A DNA stretch of 64,000 bases. Source: Chengkuizengella axinellae. Its GTDB lineage: Bacteria > Bacillota > Bacilli > Paenibacillales > KCTC-33759. This document shows, in pieces, positions 36,878-46,597 of this stretch. The stretch is from positions 1 through 64,000 of the forward strand of contig NZ_JAVAMP010000006.1 of the NCBI RefSeq assembly GCF_030730905.1, in the 5' to 3' direction. Both the position numbers and the translations under genes were made by a program. Position 1 is the first letter of the stretch, and each line of letters begins with the position of its first letter. The notes beneath the pieces were generated by a model. That model was not told the DNA's origin. It did no database searches and saw only the letters and a list, made by a program, of their open reading frames with translations.

Positions 36878-39719
36878 CTTCATTACCCCTTTCTACTCGT
36901 GTAAATACGGATTGTATAATTCTAGCTTGTTCTTTTTTATGAACATTTGGATCACCTTCTGCAGGACTCGAACGTCTACGTCTTCCAATATAGAATACTT
37001 CCACCCCTGTCGGTGCAATCTCGTTTAACCTAGGCTCTGTAAAGTTCCAAGCTCCCATATTTTTAGGCTCTTCTTGTACCCAAATGATTTCCTTTACATT
37101 CGAATATTGCTCAACTACATTTTGAATTTCTTGAATCGGAAATGGATAAATCTGTTCTACTCTTATTATATGAAGCCATTCTAACTCGTCTGCCTTTTCT
37201 ATTGACTTTTCTAATAAATCAATCATGATCTTCCCAGAACCTATCACAATTCTTTCTGCTTTTTCTATTTGAGTTCCAAATTTTTTTTGTTCAATAATGA
37301 GATTAAACTGTCCCTCACTTAATTCCTTGCCAGTAGAAGCGACTAATTTGTTGCGCAGCAAACTTTTTGGTGTCATTATGACTAACGGTCTTACTTCTTC
37401 TCTTTTCAAAATCGCTGCTTGTCTTCGAAGGATATGAAAATATTGAGCTGCAGATGTCAGATTAGCAACTGTCCAATTATTCTCAGCTGCTAATGTTAAA
37501 AAGCGCTCTATTCTGCCACTTGAATGCTCAGGTCCTTGCCCTTCATATCCATGAGGCAACAGAATGACAAGACCAGACTTTTGACCCCATTTGGCTCTAC
37601 CAGCTGAAATGAACTGGTCAAACATTACTTGCGCTGCATTGGCAAAATCACCATACTGTGCTTCCCAAAGGACTAAAGTTTCAGGTGCAAAAACATTATA
37701 ACCATACTCAAAACCAAGTACTGCTATTTCAGAAAGTGGACTATTATGTACAGCAAATGACGCATTACCAAGTTGGTGGAAAGGACAGAATGATTTCCCT
37801 GTCATGTAGTCATGAAGTACAATATTTCTTTGAGCAAAAGTACCTCTTTCAGAATCTTGACCTGTCATTCTAATAGGAGTTCCATCTGAGATAATAGAAG
37901 CAAAAGCTAACGCTTCAGCTAATCCCCAATCCACTTTACCTTGATCATCAAATGCTTCTCTACGTCTGTCTAAGATTTTTTTGAGTTTTCTGAATATATT
38001 AAATTGAGAAGGCCACGATAATAATTGTTCGTTCATTTGTTGTAAATGTACAAACGGTACCGCTGTATCCATTTCTGGAAGACCTTTTTCAATGACTTCT
38101 GGCAAAACCGCTTCGTTGTTTACCTCTTCATCATTACTAGAAACTTTTTCATATGCTTCTTTCAACCTGTCTAAAACTTTTTCTGCTATATGATCTAGTT
38201 CCTCTTTAGAAACTTTCCCTTCTGCTTGAAGGTTTTTTTGATATAATTCTTTCACTGTTGGATGATTGTGGATGATATTATACATAAGTGGATTCGTAGT
38301 CATAGGTTCATCCATTTCGTTATGACCAAAACGTCGATACCCAATGAGATCAATTAATATATCTTTATGGAATTTTGCTCGATATTCACAAGCTAGCTTA
38401 GCTGCTGCAAAACATGCTTCTGGATCATCAGCATTTACATGAAGAATAGGAATTTCATATCCCTTGGCTAGATCACTAGAATATTTTGTAGAACGTGAAT
38501 CATAAGCTTCCGTTGTAAAACCAATGGCATTGTTAGCAATAATATGAATGGTTCCACCTGTATGGTACCCTTCTAATTGACTTAAATTCAACGTTTCTGC
38601 AACCACACCTTGACCTGGAAATGCTGCATCTCCATGGATTAGAATGGCTAATGCAGAATTGAAATCACTCTTGGGAGATCCTACTAATTTTCTTTTATCC
38701 TGTGCTGCACGAGTAAATCCCTCCACAACTGCACCAACAAACTCCAAGTGGCTAGGATTATTGGCTAATGTCAATCTAACCTGTCTCGTATTTTCATCGT
38801 TAATTTTACGGTATAAACCAAGATGATATTTCACATCACCCATCCATCCATAATTAATCCCGATAGACCCTTCAGATGGAACAAACTCTCTATTTGGGGA
38901 ATGTTGAAATTCTGCAAAAATCATCTCATATGGTTTACCTAACACATGTGCAAGAACATTCAATCTACCTCTATGTGCCATGCCAATATTAATCGTCTCT
39001 GCACCATTCTGTACAGAACCTGAAATCATTTCATCCAATAAAATAATCATCGAATCTAAGCCTTCAACTGAGAATCGTTTCTGACCCACAAATATTTTAT
39101 GCAGAAAATGTTCAAAGCCTTCAACCTCTGCCAACCTTCTAAATATATCTATTTTCGTTTCATCACTTAAATGTTGTTGTAGACCCCCACTTTCAACCTT
39201 TTGCAGCAGCCAATTCCTCTCATCTAAATCTTGAACATGATGAAACTCAAACGCGATGGTACCTGTATAAACTTTCTTTATGTGTTGGATGGCTTCATAT
39301 GCATTCATTATCCATGTTGGTGCATTTGGTAAAATCAATGAGGCAGGTATTTTTTCTAATATTTGTTTAGATAAGCCATAGTAGTTTATATCCAATAGTT
39401 GCTCGTCAGCCTCAGGGTCATAAAGCGGATAAATGTCAGCAGCCAAATGTCCATAAGAGCGTATGTTATAAAGGAAACGAATTGCTGATAAAACATGCTG
39501 AAGCTCATGATCAGATTCAAGTTGCTTTGGTGCTGATTTAGTATAAGCTTCTTTTTCTCTAACTTTAGGAGCTCCCCACCTATCAAAATATGCTCGTGTA
39601 TCTGGATCAATCTTATCTGGATCAACTAAATACTGATCATATAAATCCATAACATAACCTAAGTTTGGACCAGACAACCCATGCCATGGTGTTTTATTAT
39701 TTATGAATGGCCTTTTCAT
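36855..39719 (-). CDS. odhA: 2-oxoglutarate dehydrogenase E1 component
   Basis: A 954-residue thiamine-diphosphate enzyme of the TCA cycle. It begins with the E1 N-terminal [16 protein letters not shown], then [15 protein letters not shown], the ThDP-binding [31 protein letters not shown], and in the transketolase half [21 protein letters not shown] and [20 protein letters not shown]. Length and motifs are standard for the Bacillus type. It is transcribed with odhB; lpd is not adjacent. It may be catabolite controlled, but I see no site I would defend. Confidence 0.97.
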   Translation of the reverse strand: MKRPFINNKTPWHGLSGPNLGYVMDLYDQYLVDPDKIDPDTRAYFDRWGAPKVREKEAYTKSAPKQLESDHELQHVLSAIRFLYNIRSYGHLAADIYPLYDPEADEQLLDINYYGLSKQILEKIPASLILPNAPTWIMNAYEAIQHIKKVYTGTIAFEFHHVQDLDERNWLLQKVESGGLQQHLSDETKIDIFRRLAEVEGFEHFLHKIFVGQKRFSVEGLDSMIILLDEMISGSVQNGAETINIGMAHRGRLNVLAHVLGKPYEMIFAEFQHSPNREFVPSEGSIGINYGWMGDVKYHLGLYRKINDENTRQVRLTLANNPSHLEFVGAVVEGFTRAAQDKRKLVGSPKSDFNSALAILIHGDAAFPGQGVVAETLNLSQLEGYHTGGTIHIIANNAIGFTTEAYDSRSTKYSSDLAKGYEIPILHVNADDPEACFAAAKLACEYRAKFHKDILIDLIGYRRFGHNEMDEPMTTNPLMYNIIHNHPTVKELYQKNLQAEGKVSKEELDHIAEKVLDRLKEAYEKVSSNDEEVNNEAVLPEVIEKGLPEMDTAVPFVHLQQMNEQLLSWPSQFNIFRKLKKILDRRREAFDDQGKVDWGLAEALAFASIISDGTPIRMTGQDSERGTFAQRNIVLHDYMTGKSFCPFHQLGNASFAVHNSPLSEIAVLGFEYGYNVFAPETLVLWEAQYGDFANAAQVMFDQFISAGRAKWGQKSGLVILLPHGYEGQGPEHSSGRIERFLTLAAENNWTVANLTSAAQYFHILRRQAAILKREEVRPLVIMTPKSLLRNKLVASTGKELSEGQFNLIIEQKKFGTQIEKAERIVIGSGKIMIDLLEKSIEKADELEWLHIIRVEQIYPFPIQEIQNVVEQYSNVKEIIWVQEEPKNMGAWNFTEPRLNEIAPTGVEVFYIGRRRRSSPAEGDPNVHKKEQARIIQSVFTRVERGNEDGEYYHS

Positions 39720-39883
39720 GCATTATACCTCCAAAATATAAATGTTAGTTAACAGCAACTATATAATCCATATCTTACCATGTTTTTACACAAGAACAAA
39801 TGATTCTGTTTTTTCATGTTTCCATTTTTTGAATTGTACTATTCTTTATTTCTTTGATTGATAAATTATTAATAACAAATAAA

Positions 39884-39911
39884 AAAAACTCCCATTATTT
39901 AATGAGAGTTT
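39884..39911 (-). terminator. terminator of hcp
   Basis: AAACTCCCATT/AATGAGAGTTT stem with one mismatch, a 4-nt loop, and eight Ts on the minus strand, about 30 bp past the hcp stop. Confidence 0.8.
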
Positions 39912-39942
39912 CAGTATATTTTATAGGTAAGCCTTTATTTCT

Positions 39943-41232
39943 TTAATTCATCAACATCATTTTCATATCTTCCTGAGCATCACCAGTAAGTTTTAAATTA
40001 AATGTATTTTGCAGCACATTCATAACCCCTTCTGAAATAAATTCAGGAGGTTTAGGACCAATTCGAACATCTTGAATACCTAAACTAAACAACCCTAATA
40101 ATATAGCGACTGCTTTTTGCTCGAACCAAGATAAAACGATACTTACAGGTAGATCATTTACTTCACAGTCGAAGGCATCCGCAAGAGCCAACGCTATTTT
40201 CACAGTTGAAACCGAATTATTGCATTGTCCCAAGTCTAAGTATCTTGGTATGTCTGTTCCAGGCACTGTTCCATAATCAACATCGTTAAAGCGAAACTTT
40301 CCACATGAAGTTGTTAAAATCACTGTATCACTTGGCAAGGATAAAGCCAGCTCTCGATAATATTCTCCACCTGTTCCAGGTGCGTCACATCCTGCAATAA
40401 CAAAAAATCGACTGATTTTTCCTGCTTTTACTGCTTCAATGACTTCTGGCGCAAGACCAATTACAGTTTCATGATGAAAACCTGTTGTTAGTTTTTCATC
40501 TGATTGTATGTTTGCTTCTGGTAAAGATAGTGCTTTTTCGATAAGTGGTGTAAAATCATCGTTTTCTATTTTGACTACACCTTCTAATCCTGCTATATCA
40601 TAAGAGAAAAATCGATCTGCGTAAGAACCCTTAATAGGCATTACACAATTAGTAGTTGCTAGAATGGCTCCGGGAAACTTTTCAAACAATCGTCGTTGAT
40701 CAAACCAAGCCTTTCCTATGTTACCTTTTAAATGACCATATTTTTTCAAATGAGGATATCCATGTGCAGGAAGCATCTCTGAGTGAGTATATATATTTAT
40801 TCCTTTACCCTCTGTTTGTTTTAATAATTGTTCTAATGCAAGTAAATTATGTCCCGTAACAACGATACATTTACCTTCAATTTTATTTTGAGTAACGGTT
40901 GCTGGCTCCGGTATTCCAAGCCGATCCGTATGTGCTTGATCTAACAATTCCATCACTCTAATGGCTGCTTTACCTACCTTCATTGCCATATCAATATGTT
41001 CTTGTGTATTAAAATTTGAATTTGTCAAAGTCATATATAAAGCTTCATGTGTTGTTTCATCTACAAAAGAATCAGTATACCCCAGTTGGTTTGCATGTGT
41101 CCGGTATGCAGCAATTCCTTTTAAAGCAAATACAATCGTATCTTGTAAACTAGCAATCGTTTCGTCCTTCCCGCATACGCCAATCACATTACATCCACCT
41201 GATGGTGTTTGTTCACATTGATGACAGAACAT
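39943..41232 (-). CDS. hcp: hybrid cluster protein (hydroxylamine reductase-like)
   Basis: A 429-residue Hcp; ATG at 41232 follows GGGGAGATG. N-terminal cluster ligands MFCHQCEQTPSGGCNVIGVC (C3, C6, C14, C20) for the cubane, then the hybrid-cluster ligands spread over VVTGHN, TTSCGKFRF, LGQCNNSVS and related segments. Hcp proteins handle nitric oxide or hydroxylamine under low oxygen. It is a class with short length and no nearby hcr gene. A perfect TGTGA-N6-TCACA box upstream supports Fnr-type control. Confidence 0.93.
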   Translation of the reverse strand: MFCHQCEQTPSGGCNVIGVCGKDETIASLQDTIVFALKGIAAYRTHANQLGYTDSFVDETTHEALYMTLTNSNFNTQEHIDMAMKVGKAAIRVMELLDQAHTDRLGIPEPATVTQNKIEGKCIVVTGHNLLALEQLLKQTEGKGINIYTHSEMLPAHGYPHLKKYGHLKGNIGKAWFDQRRLFEKFPGAILATTNCVMPIKGSYADRFFSYDIAGLEGVVKIENDDFTPLIEKALSLPEANIQSDEKLTTGFHHETVIGLAPEVIEAVKAGKISRFFVIAGCDAPGTGGEYYRELALSLPSDTVILTTSCGKFRFNDVDYGTVPGTDIPRYLDLGQCNNSVSTVKIALALADAFDCEVNDLPVSIVLSWFEQKAVAILLGLFSLGIQDVRIGPKPPEFISEGVMNVLQNTFNLKLTGDAQEDMKMMLMN

Positions 41233-41291
41233 ATTACATCTCCCCAATCCTATATTCTGTTAACAATGTACTAGAATTTCTAAGCTATGTA

Positions 41292-41307
41292 TGTGACAAA
41301 AATCACA
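41292..41307 (-). promoter_or_regulatory. Fnr/Crp-type box upstream of hcp
   Basis: TGTGACAAAAATCACA is a perfect TGTGA-N6-TCACA palindrome 60 bp upstream of the hcp start. This is the Bacillus Fnr consensus; the outer bases (ATGTGA...TCACAA) also nearly fit a Rex box. It supports oxygen- or redox-dependent expression. Confidence 0.75.
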
Positions 41308-41435
41308 ATCAATAAACAAAAAATGGATTTTTTATGTAACATTTGTTTGCAATGCATCGAAACTTCTATTCAATACTAAACGTCTAATATAAAGAAAATT
41401 TAACTTTCATTGTTTTAATTGACTTTAAAGGAGAT

Positions 41436-41693
41436 TTGCCTATTGAGATGGTGGCATTCAATAGTCTTACAGATGAAGAAAAAATGTTAATTCCAGTATC
41501 TCCAAAAGATTCAACCGTAGAGAAAATAAATATTGCTAATAAAAACAAATCTCTAATTCATATAGACTATGACAAACAACAAGTTTATTCTGTTACATTT
41601 AATAATAATGAGATCGATTCTTCAGGAAATCTTACTATATTTTTTGGTTTAGATAGACAAACAGTAGTTGGAAAAGGATTTACTAGCAAATAA
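41436..41693 (+). CDS. hypothetical small protein
   Basis: An 85-residue frame after AAAGGAG. The start is unclear: TTG at 41436 is close to the ribosome site, ATT at 41442 has ideal spacing, ATG at 41448 lies 14 nt away. The protein (FNSLTDEEKMLIPVSPKDS, IHIDYDKQQVYSVTFNNN) looks like a small beta-rich cytoplasmic protein. No family recognised. Confidence 0.5.
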   Translation: MPIEMVAFNSLTDEEKMLIPVSPKDSTVEKINIANKNKSLIHIDYDKQQVYSVTFNNNEIDSSGNLTIFFGLDRQTVVGKGFTSK

Positions 41694-41736
41694 ATAGTTC
41701 TCTATTATCTCCCGCTGAAAGTTATAATAATGAGGG

Positions 41737-41768
41737 AAAAAGCAGGAGAATCGGTCCCCTGCTTTTTT
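41737..41768. terminator. bidirectional terminator
   Basis: AAAAAGCAGG/CCTGCTTTTT stem with a T run on the plus strand and an A/T context on the minus strand. It lies between the small gene at 41436 and the convergent collagenase gene. Confidence 0.8.
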
Positions 41769-41793
41769 TGTATTAAAGGTGCAATTCCCCTAA

Positions 41794-44700
41794 TTATTGT
41801 ACAACGATTTCGTAATCAATTGTTAACGTATCCCAAGTATATACAGAGATTTCATACTCAGTTCCTGGTACAAGATTCATCGTTTTTGAATGAATATTTC
41901 CTTCCTGAGAGGCCCAATCTATTCTATCGCCTGTTACTGCATCATATAAAACCCATGTAATCGCATCATTTGCACTCGAAGCTGTTAGAGTTATCGTAGT
42001 TACACCATCTCCTTCAGCTGTAAAATAGTACGCAACACCTGTGTTTTGGCTGTCAAAAGTACCTGATTCATTCAATATGCCTGTTCCAGTACCACCACCA
42101 GTGTCAGTTCCTCCTCCAGTATCTCCACCACTTGTATCCGTTCCACCATCACCAGATACAACTAATTCGTAGTTAATGGATAAATCTTCCCAAGTGTATA
42201 CAGAAACCTCATAATTTTTTCCAGGGGTAAGATTCATAATTCGCTCGTGAATATTACCATCTTGAGAAGCCCAATCCACTAATTCACCAGTAGCTACATC
42301 AAACAATTTCCATGTGATGGCATCATTTACACTTGAAGCTGTCACTGTGATCGTAGTTGTTCCGCTTCCAGCAGCTGTAAAAGTATATCGATCTCCACTG
42401 TTCGTACTGCTTAATGTGCCAGATTCCTGAAGAATAGTTCCTGTGCCAGATCCTGTGTCTCCCCCATCAGTATCTGTTACTGTAATTGTTGCAACAGAAA
42501 TATCGGTTGCACCTTGATCGTCCGTAACTGTTAACTCCACTCTATATGTCCCTGCATTTGTGTAAAAGTGGGATGGGTTGGCACTAACACTTCCATTACC
42601 ATCTCCAAAATCCCAATCATAATCATATATTGTGCCATCAGGATCATAGGAATTATCACTTGAAAAATTGATCGTCTCATTCACCATCGCACTGATAGGT
42701 CCCGTAATCGAAGCCACTGGATCACTATTCACAAAACCATCTGGATATATTCCATGAAAAACTACATCATAAACAAATCGATTCCCGTCCAGACGATGAT
42801 TCGTAAAATAGGCTGTCACCGTTTTATAACCTGACCATCCTGCTGATTCTAATTTGATTAATGCATTATTAATCAGATCATCCATCTCTGCCCTGTCTAA
42901 TAACTCTCCTCTGCTAGAGACACTGCTTGTATATTCCCCTTTAACTTCAAATGTCTCAAATAAGTCTGAGGTTTGCGTACTTGTTGAAACAAAATCCAAA
43001 CTCATTTCATTCGTAATATCATTTTCTATCGTTTGTAATGATCTGCTGGAGTGCACAGCTAAATAATCATCTGAAGCTAATACACGTCCTAGATCTTCAT
43101 AGATTAATACATTTAAATACGCTTGATAATCATCTTCTAAGTTTTGATCAGTGGCCAAATTAGCTATCATAGCATCATATACATTTAAATTAATATTCGT
43201 ATTATCTTGAATCTCATCCACGATTTCTTCCATCAAGTCCCAACGATCTGTATGATATAAAAAGTCATATACTGCATATCCATAATCATAAACCTCATTA
43301 ATATATGCATTTTCGTAAACGACTTCTTCTATCGTATATCTTTTAGAAGAATAGGTATCTATACTATCTACCATCGTTGATCTAGATATGATTCCTGTTC
43401 TACTTCCACCCGCTAAGAACTCCGCTCCCCCTTCTTCCAGCCAAATGTTTCTACTATTTTCAAAAATATTTTCTCGTCCCCATTCACCGTAGAAAATATA
43501 TCTACTTTGCAAGTAGTGAGCATACTCATGACGGAATAATTCTTCTAATTCTGGAGTGTTACGATCCGCTACTCTATCCCATGTAAACAAAGTGGCTTTC
43601 CAATCTACGAAAACCCCCGTACCAGAAGAATCTACTGAATCTAATACACCTGCTATATATTTATATTCATCCCGATTATTATAAATTTTAGCAGTCACAC
43701 TATCATTTGTATCATTTAATACAGGTGTATCTCCATACAGTCTGAAAAATTGGGACTGCACTTCCCTTGCTGCCCAATACATTCTCTGTACTTTTTCTTC
43801 TGTGACATCGTCCCCTACTTTAAACACTATAGCCCCATCATCAAATGAATATTCATTCCCATAATAACGATTTTCATAGTCTCTTATGACTTGATCATTA
43901 CTATAATTTCTATCAAGATAATCCAACTCTTTAGCAATTAATAAATGCGTTGGATTAAATCCTTTCAATTCGTATATATTCAAAGCATTATGAAGAGTAT
44001 TGATATCATAATTCGGTGTACTATGGTATTGCCCTACATCACTTAGAAATGTAACTGCGTTGTATAAGATCCATCTGTCACTATCATTTTCAAAATCATC
44101 TCGATCTAATATAGACTTTACTTCTTCAATGAGGGGATCTATTTGTCCATTCCACTCCACATCATTAGCTGAATTATAATTGTTTTGATCATAAACATAA
44201 CGCGTACTATATTTAACAGCACCAATCATATTGAAAATGACATCTGTTTTATCAAGATCATTTATCCACCAATCGATATTTTCATTGAAACTTTCAAAGA
44301 TTGGCAGTGTTGCATTTAGAACCGTAGAATTTGCATCTGTATGATTAAGAAAATAGGATACTTGCAGAGCCAACTCATCAATTACAGGTTGATCCTCACC
44401 AAAGCTAGGGTTATTCATTACAGCAACAATCGCTGAATTCATTTCTTCTCTAAATGATAGATCTCCTAGATAATTCAAAGAAGAGGCATCGTCATGCTTA
44501 TAGAAACCCATGTTCAACACTTCAATCAAAGTAGTTAAATTCTGAGTATCATTAGAAGTATAAGTTGCACCTCTTTCAACAATTTCATCTCTTATAGCTA
44601 ACAAACGGTTTCTATCACTATAAAACACCTCTGCTCCAGATGTATAACCATCGTAAAAATAATCAATACTGCTTGGATATATCGTATCCAATACATCTAT

Positions 44701-44859
44701 TAATTCTGAATAACTTAATTCAGATAATTCTTCAAAACTATAAAGTCCAGATATAGAAACTTCTTTTTTAGCTTCAGCAGCTACAGTGCTGAAACCAGAA
44801 GATAATACAGTCACTAAAATAAGAGTTAAGATAAATGAAAATGTATATTTAAGTTTCAT
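41794..44859 (-). CDS. colA: secreted microbial collagenase (peptidase M9) with PKD and two PPC domains
   Basis: A 1021-residue secreted protease. Signal peptide (residues 1-28, TVLSSGFSTVAA), an activator domain of helical repeats (about 40-330), catalytic domain with zinc motif HEYAH at 444-448 and the third ligand Glu in WLEEGGAEFLAG, then a PKD domain (about 712-795, DYDWDFGDGNGSVSANPSHF), and two bacterial pre-peptidase C-terminal domains (about 805-905 and 925-1020) with Thr/Gly linkers. The order matches clostridial and Bacillus ColA. It degrades native collagen outside the cell; PPC domains bind the substrate. A perfect cre site lies upstream. Confidence 0.95.
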   Translation of the reverse strand: MKLKYTFSFILTLILVTVLSSGFSTVAAEAKKEVSISGLYSFEELSELSYSELIDVLDTIYPSSIDYFYDGYTSGAEVFYSDRNRLLAIRDEIVERGATYTSNDTQNLTTLIEVLNMGFYKHDDASSLNYLGDLSFREEMNSAIVAVMNNPSFGEDQPVIDELALQVSYFLNHTDANSTVLNATLPIFESFNENIDWWINDLDKTDVIFNMIGAVKYSTRYVYDQNNYNSANDVEWNGQIDPLIEEVKSILDRDDFENDSDRWILYNAVTFLSDVGQYHSTPNYDINTLHNALNIYELKGFNPTHLLIAKELDYLDRNYSNDQVIRDYENRYYGNEYSFDDGAIVFKVGDDVTEEKVQRMYWAAREVQSQFFRLYGDTPVLNDTNDSVTAKIYNNRDEYKYIAGVLDSVDSSGTGVFVDWKATLFTWDRVADRNTPELEELFRHEYAHYLQSRYIFYGEWGRENIFENSRNIWLEEGGAEFLAGGSRTGIISRSTMVDSIDTYSSKRYTIEEVVYENAYINEVYDYGYAVYDFLYHTDRWDLMEEIVDEIQDNTNINLNVYDAMIANLATDQNLEDDYQAYLNVLIYEDLGRVLASDDYLAVHSSRSLQTIENDITNEMSLDFVSTSTQTSDLFETFEVKGEYTSSVSSRGELLDRAEMDDLINNALIKLESAGWSGYKTVTAYFTNHRLDGNRFVYDVVFHGIYPDGFVNSDPVASITGPISAMVNETINFSSDNSYDPDGTIYDYDWDFGDGNGSVSANPSHFYTNAGTYRVELTVTDDQGATDISVATITVTDTDGGDTGSGTGTILQESGTLSSTNSGDRYTFTAAGSGTTTITVTASSVNDAITWKLFDVATGELVDWASQDGNIHERIMNLTPGKNYEVSVYTWEDLSINYELVVSGDGGTDTSGGDTGGGTDTGGGTGTGILNESGTFDSQNTGVAYYFTAEGDGVTTITLTASSANDAITWVLYDAVTGDRIDWASQEGNIHSKTMNLVPGTEYEISVYTWDTLTIDYEIVVQ

Positions 44860-45063
44860 TAGAAAGAATCCTCCCATTCACTTTTCTGCTTTTTAATATT
44901 AATTAAGTAAAAATTCATTTGAACAATAGCAAAGTATAGCGGCAGTAATTTTAGTATTGAATAATAGAGTTTATTAACAACTTCATAAGATCAACTTATT
45001 TTTACGAGAAACGTCTCCCACTCTAAGTTCTGATTTTGTTTTTTGATTATGTATACTTATAAA

Positions 45064-45078
45064 TGATAGCGCTTTCAA
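45064..45078 (-). promoter_or_regulatory. catabolite-responsive element (cre) upstream of colA
   Basis: On the minus strand TTGAAAGCGCTATCA fits every position of the Bacillus cre consensus WTGNAANCGNWNNCW. The site suggests CcpA repression of the collagenase when sugar is available. Confidence 0.65.
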
Positions 45079-45754
45079 CCTTTTTAGTTTCTAAATGGTT
45101 TTTCAGGGAATAAAACCTTACTTCCTTTGACTTGAGAATTGTGCATTAATTAATATTAAAAAAAATGGTTCAAATAATAGATTAAACTATTTAATAATGT
45201 GAGTGTGAAAATTAGAGTAAGATGAAGGAAATAGTAAAATAAAAAGGATAGAGAACTCGTTATTACTAGGATGTATTTTAATTCATATAGGTTAAAATTG
45301 TTAAGAGGATATAAACAACAATTAGTATTACATATATAACATAATCAAAATTCAGGACAAAACTAAGATCTATAGCCACCTCCCTTATTTTTTATTTATG
45401 TCTAAACATCTAATGGTATGACCTTATTATAAAGTTAGTTTTATGTTATGTAAATAGTATTTTATACTTTTTTATGAATGAATATAAGTTTTTATTACTT
45501 TGAATGATAATATAACTATCTATATATGTCATAATTACTAACATTATGTAATTTTGGTTTTGACTATAAACACCGGTGCTATCTATCTCAGCAAAAATAT
45601 AAACTCATCAGGAAGATTTACTTAAAAATAGTTTGATCTTGATAGAATGAATTTTTAATAAAACAAATCAATTTGATTAAACAAGCGGGTGAATATAACA
45701 AAAAGTATGTAATTCCATTCTTTTTGAGAAAATTGATCCAAATTTTACAGCGAA

Positions 45755-45796
45755 AAACTCCCACTTAAAAAAGTTTAACTTTCTAAAGTGAGAGTT
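45755..45796 (-). terminator. terminator of yunC
   Basis: AACTCTCACTTT/AAGTGGGAGTT stem (one mismatch) with a longer AT-rich loop and TTTTCG on the minus strand, about 30 bp past the yunC stop. Confidence 0.65.
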
Positions 45797-45822
45797 GATG
45801 TTTATAATCTATACCCAAATTA

Positions 45823-46131
45823 TTACATCATTTTACGAATAGCTTCACGACCTGATGTTCCTGCATAAATTCCAAGTTTCTCTGCCGCATAAGTTACAGA
45901 CTCCATTGGTGCGTCCAATAACTCCTCTATAGTTCGAACCCCTGTTGCCCTACCTGCTATTATGTTCCTATCTTTTAACTTCTCATTTAACAATGCAACG
46001 TCCAATGCGCCACACATAATATACCCTTTATCAGTTGTAACCACTAATAATGTTGTTTTCGGCAGTTTTACTTCTATGGCAGTTGCAACCAGATCATCAA
46101 TATGAATCGGTTCCACTCGAAACATTAGCAT
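45823..46131 (-). CDS. yunC: YunC family protein (DUF1805)
   Basis: A 102-residue protein with the YunC pattern: AIEVKLPKTTLLVVTTDKGY, IMCGALDVALLNEKLKDRNI, IAGRATGVRTIEELLDAPME. Function unknown; YunC has a solved fold in Bacillus but no assigned reaction. AAGGAG lies 4 nt before the ATG at 46131 and 10 nt before a second in-frame ATG at 46125. Confidence 0.88.
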   Translation of the reverse strand: MLMFRVEPIHIDDLVATAIEVKLPKTTLLVVTTDKGYIMCGALDVALLNEKLKDRNIIAGRATGVRTIEELLDAPMESVTYAAEKLGIYAGTSGREAIRKMM

Positions 46132-46597
46132 GCAACTCCTTACACTTTCTTGATGCTAATATATGTGCAAACCGATAAGACAGTGCGAGGATAAACACCT
46201 ATATGTACCCCAAAAAGTGAAGAGAACTCCACGAGGTGATGTCAGAGTACTTTTCGGGGACCCCACACTTCTAAACCCACAAAAGTGAAGAGAATGTGCT
46301 GTTGTGAATTCTCAGTTCATGGATGGTCTAGTGTTGGAATTGCTGGATCAAGGATGATCTGGTGTCGGAGTTTCCATAGGAAGTGGAAGTTTACAATCGA
46401 CCTATTACTTTTGCGGGTCCCAGTTAAAACATTGACAAATTACGTGAAGAGTAAGAGTAGTTCTTTAAGTCCCAGTTCAACGTATAGATATGGTTTTTGC
46501 ACCCAAAAACACCCCAAAAGTTAGATTTTTACTCTAACTTTTGGGGTGCAGTACCTTATAAGGAGTTTTTTTTTGATTATAAAAATACACTTTGATT
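46132..46597. repeat. inverted-repeat-rich gap, possible IS or MITE remnant
   Basis: No gene. ACCCCAAAAAGTGAAGAGAA at 46206 and ACTTTTCGGGGA at 46249 form an imperfect inverted repeat. AAAGTGAAGAGAA recurs near 46281. 46510-46548 is a perfect 16-bp inverted repeat (CACCCCAAAAGTTAGA) with a 7-nt loop, followed by GCAGTACC. The ACCCCAAAAGTTAGA end resembles IS3-family termini as I remember them. No transposase remains. Confidence 0.55.
46510..46548. repeat. perfect 16-bp inverted repeat
   Basis: CACCCCAAAAGTTAGA (46510-46525) and its exact complement (46533-46548) around ATTTTTACTC-type loop. It could also act as terminator of the GGDEF-EAL gene at 46598, whose stop is 50 bp away. Confidence 0.8.

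Larger units (their letters stand above)
44860..45822. other. 963-bp gap upstream of colA
   Basis: No gene is visible on either strand; the sequence is about 70 percent AT with stops in all frames. It holds the cre site at 45064-45078, 205 bp before colA, and the yunC terminator at its other end. The middle (45160-45700) has no structure I can name. It may be a long leader or a degenerate gene. Confidence 0.5.
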
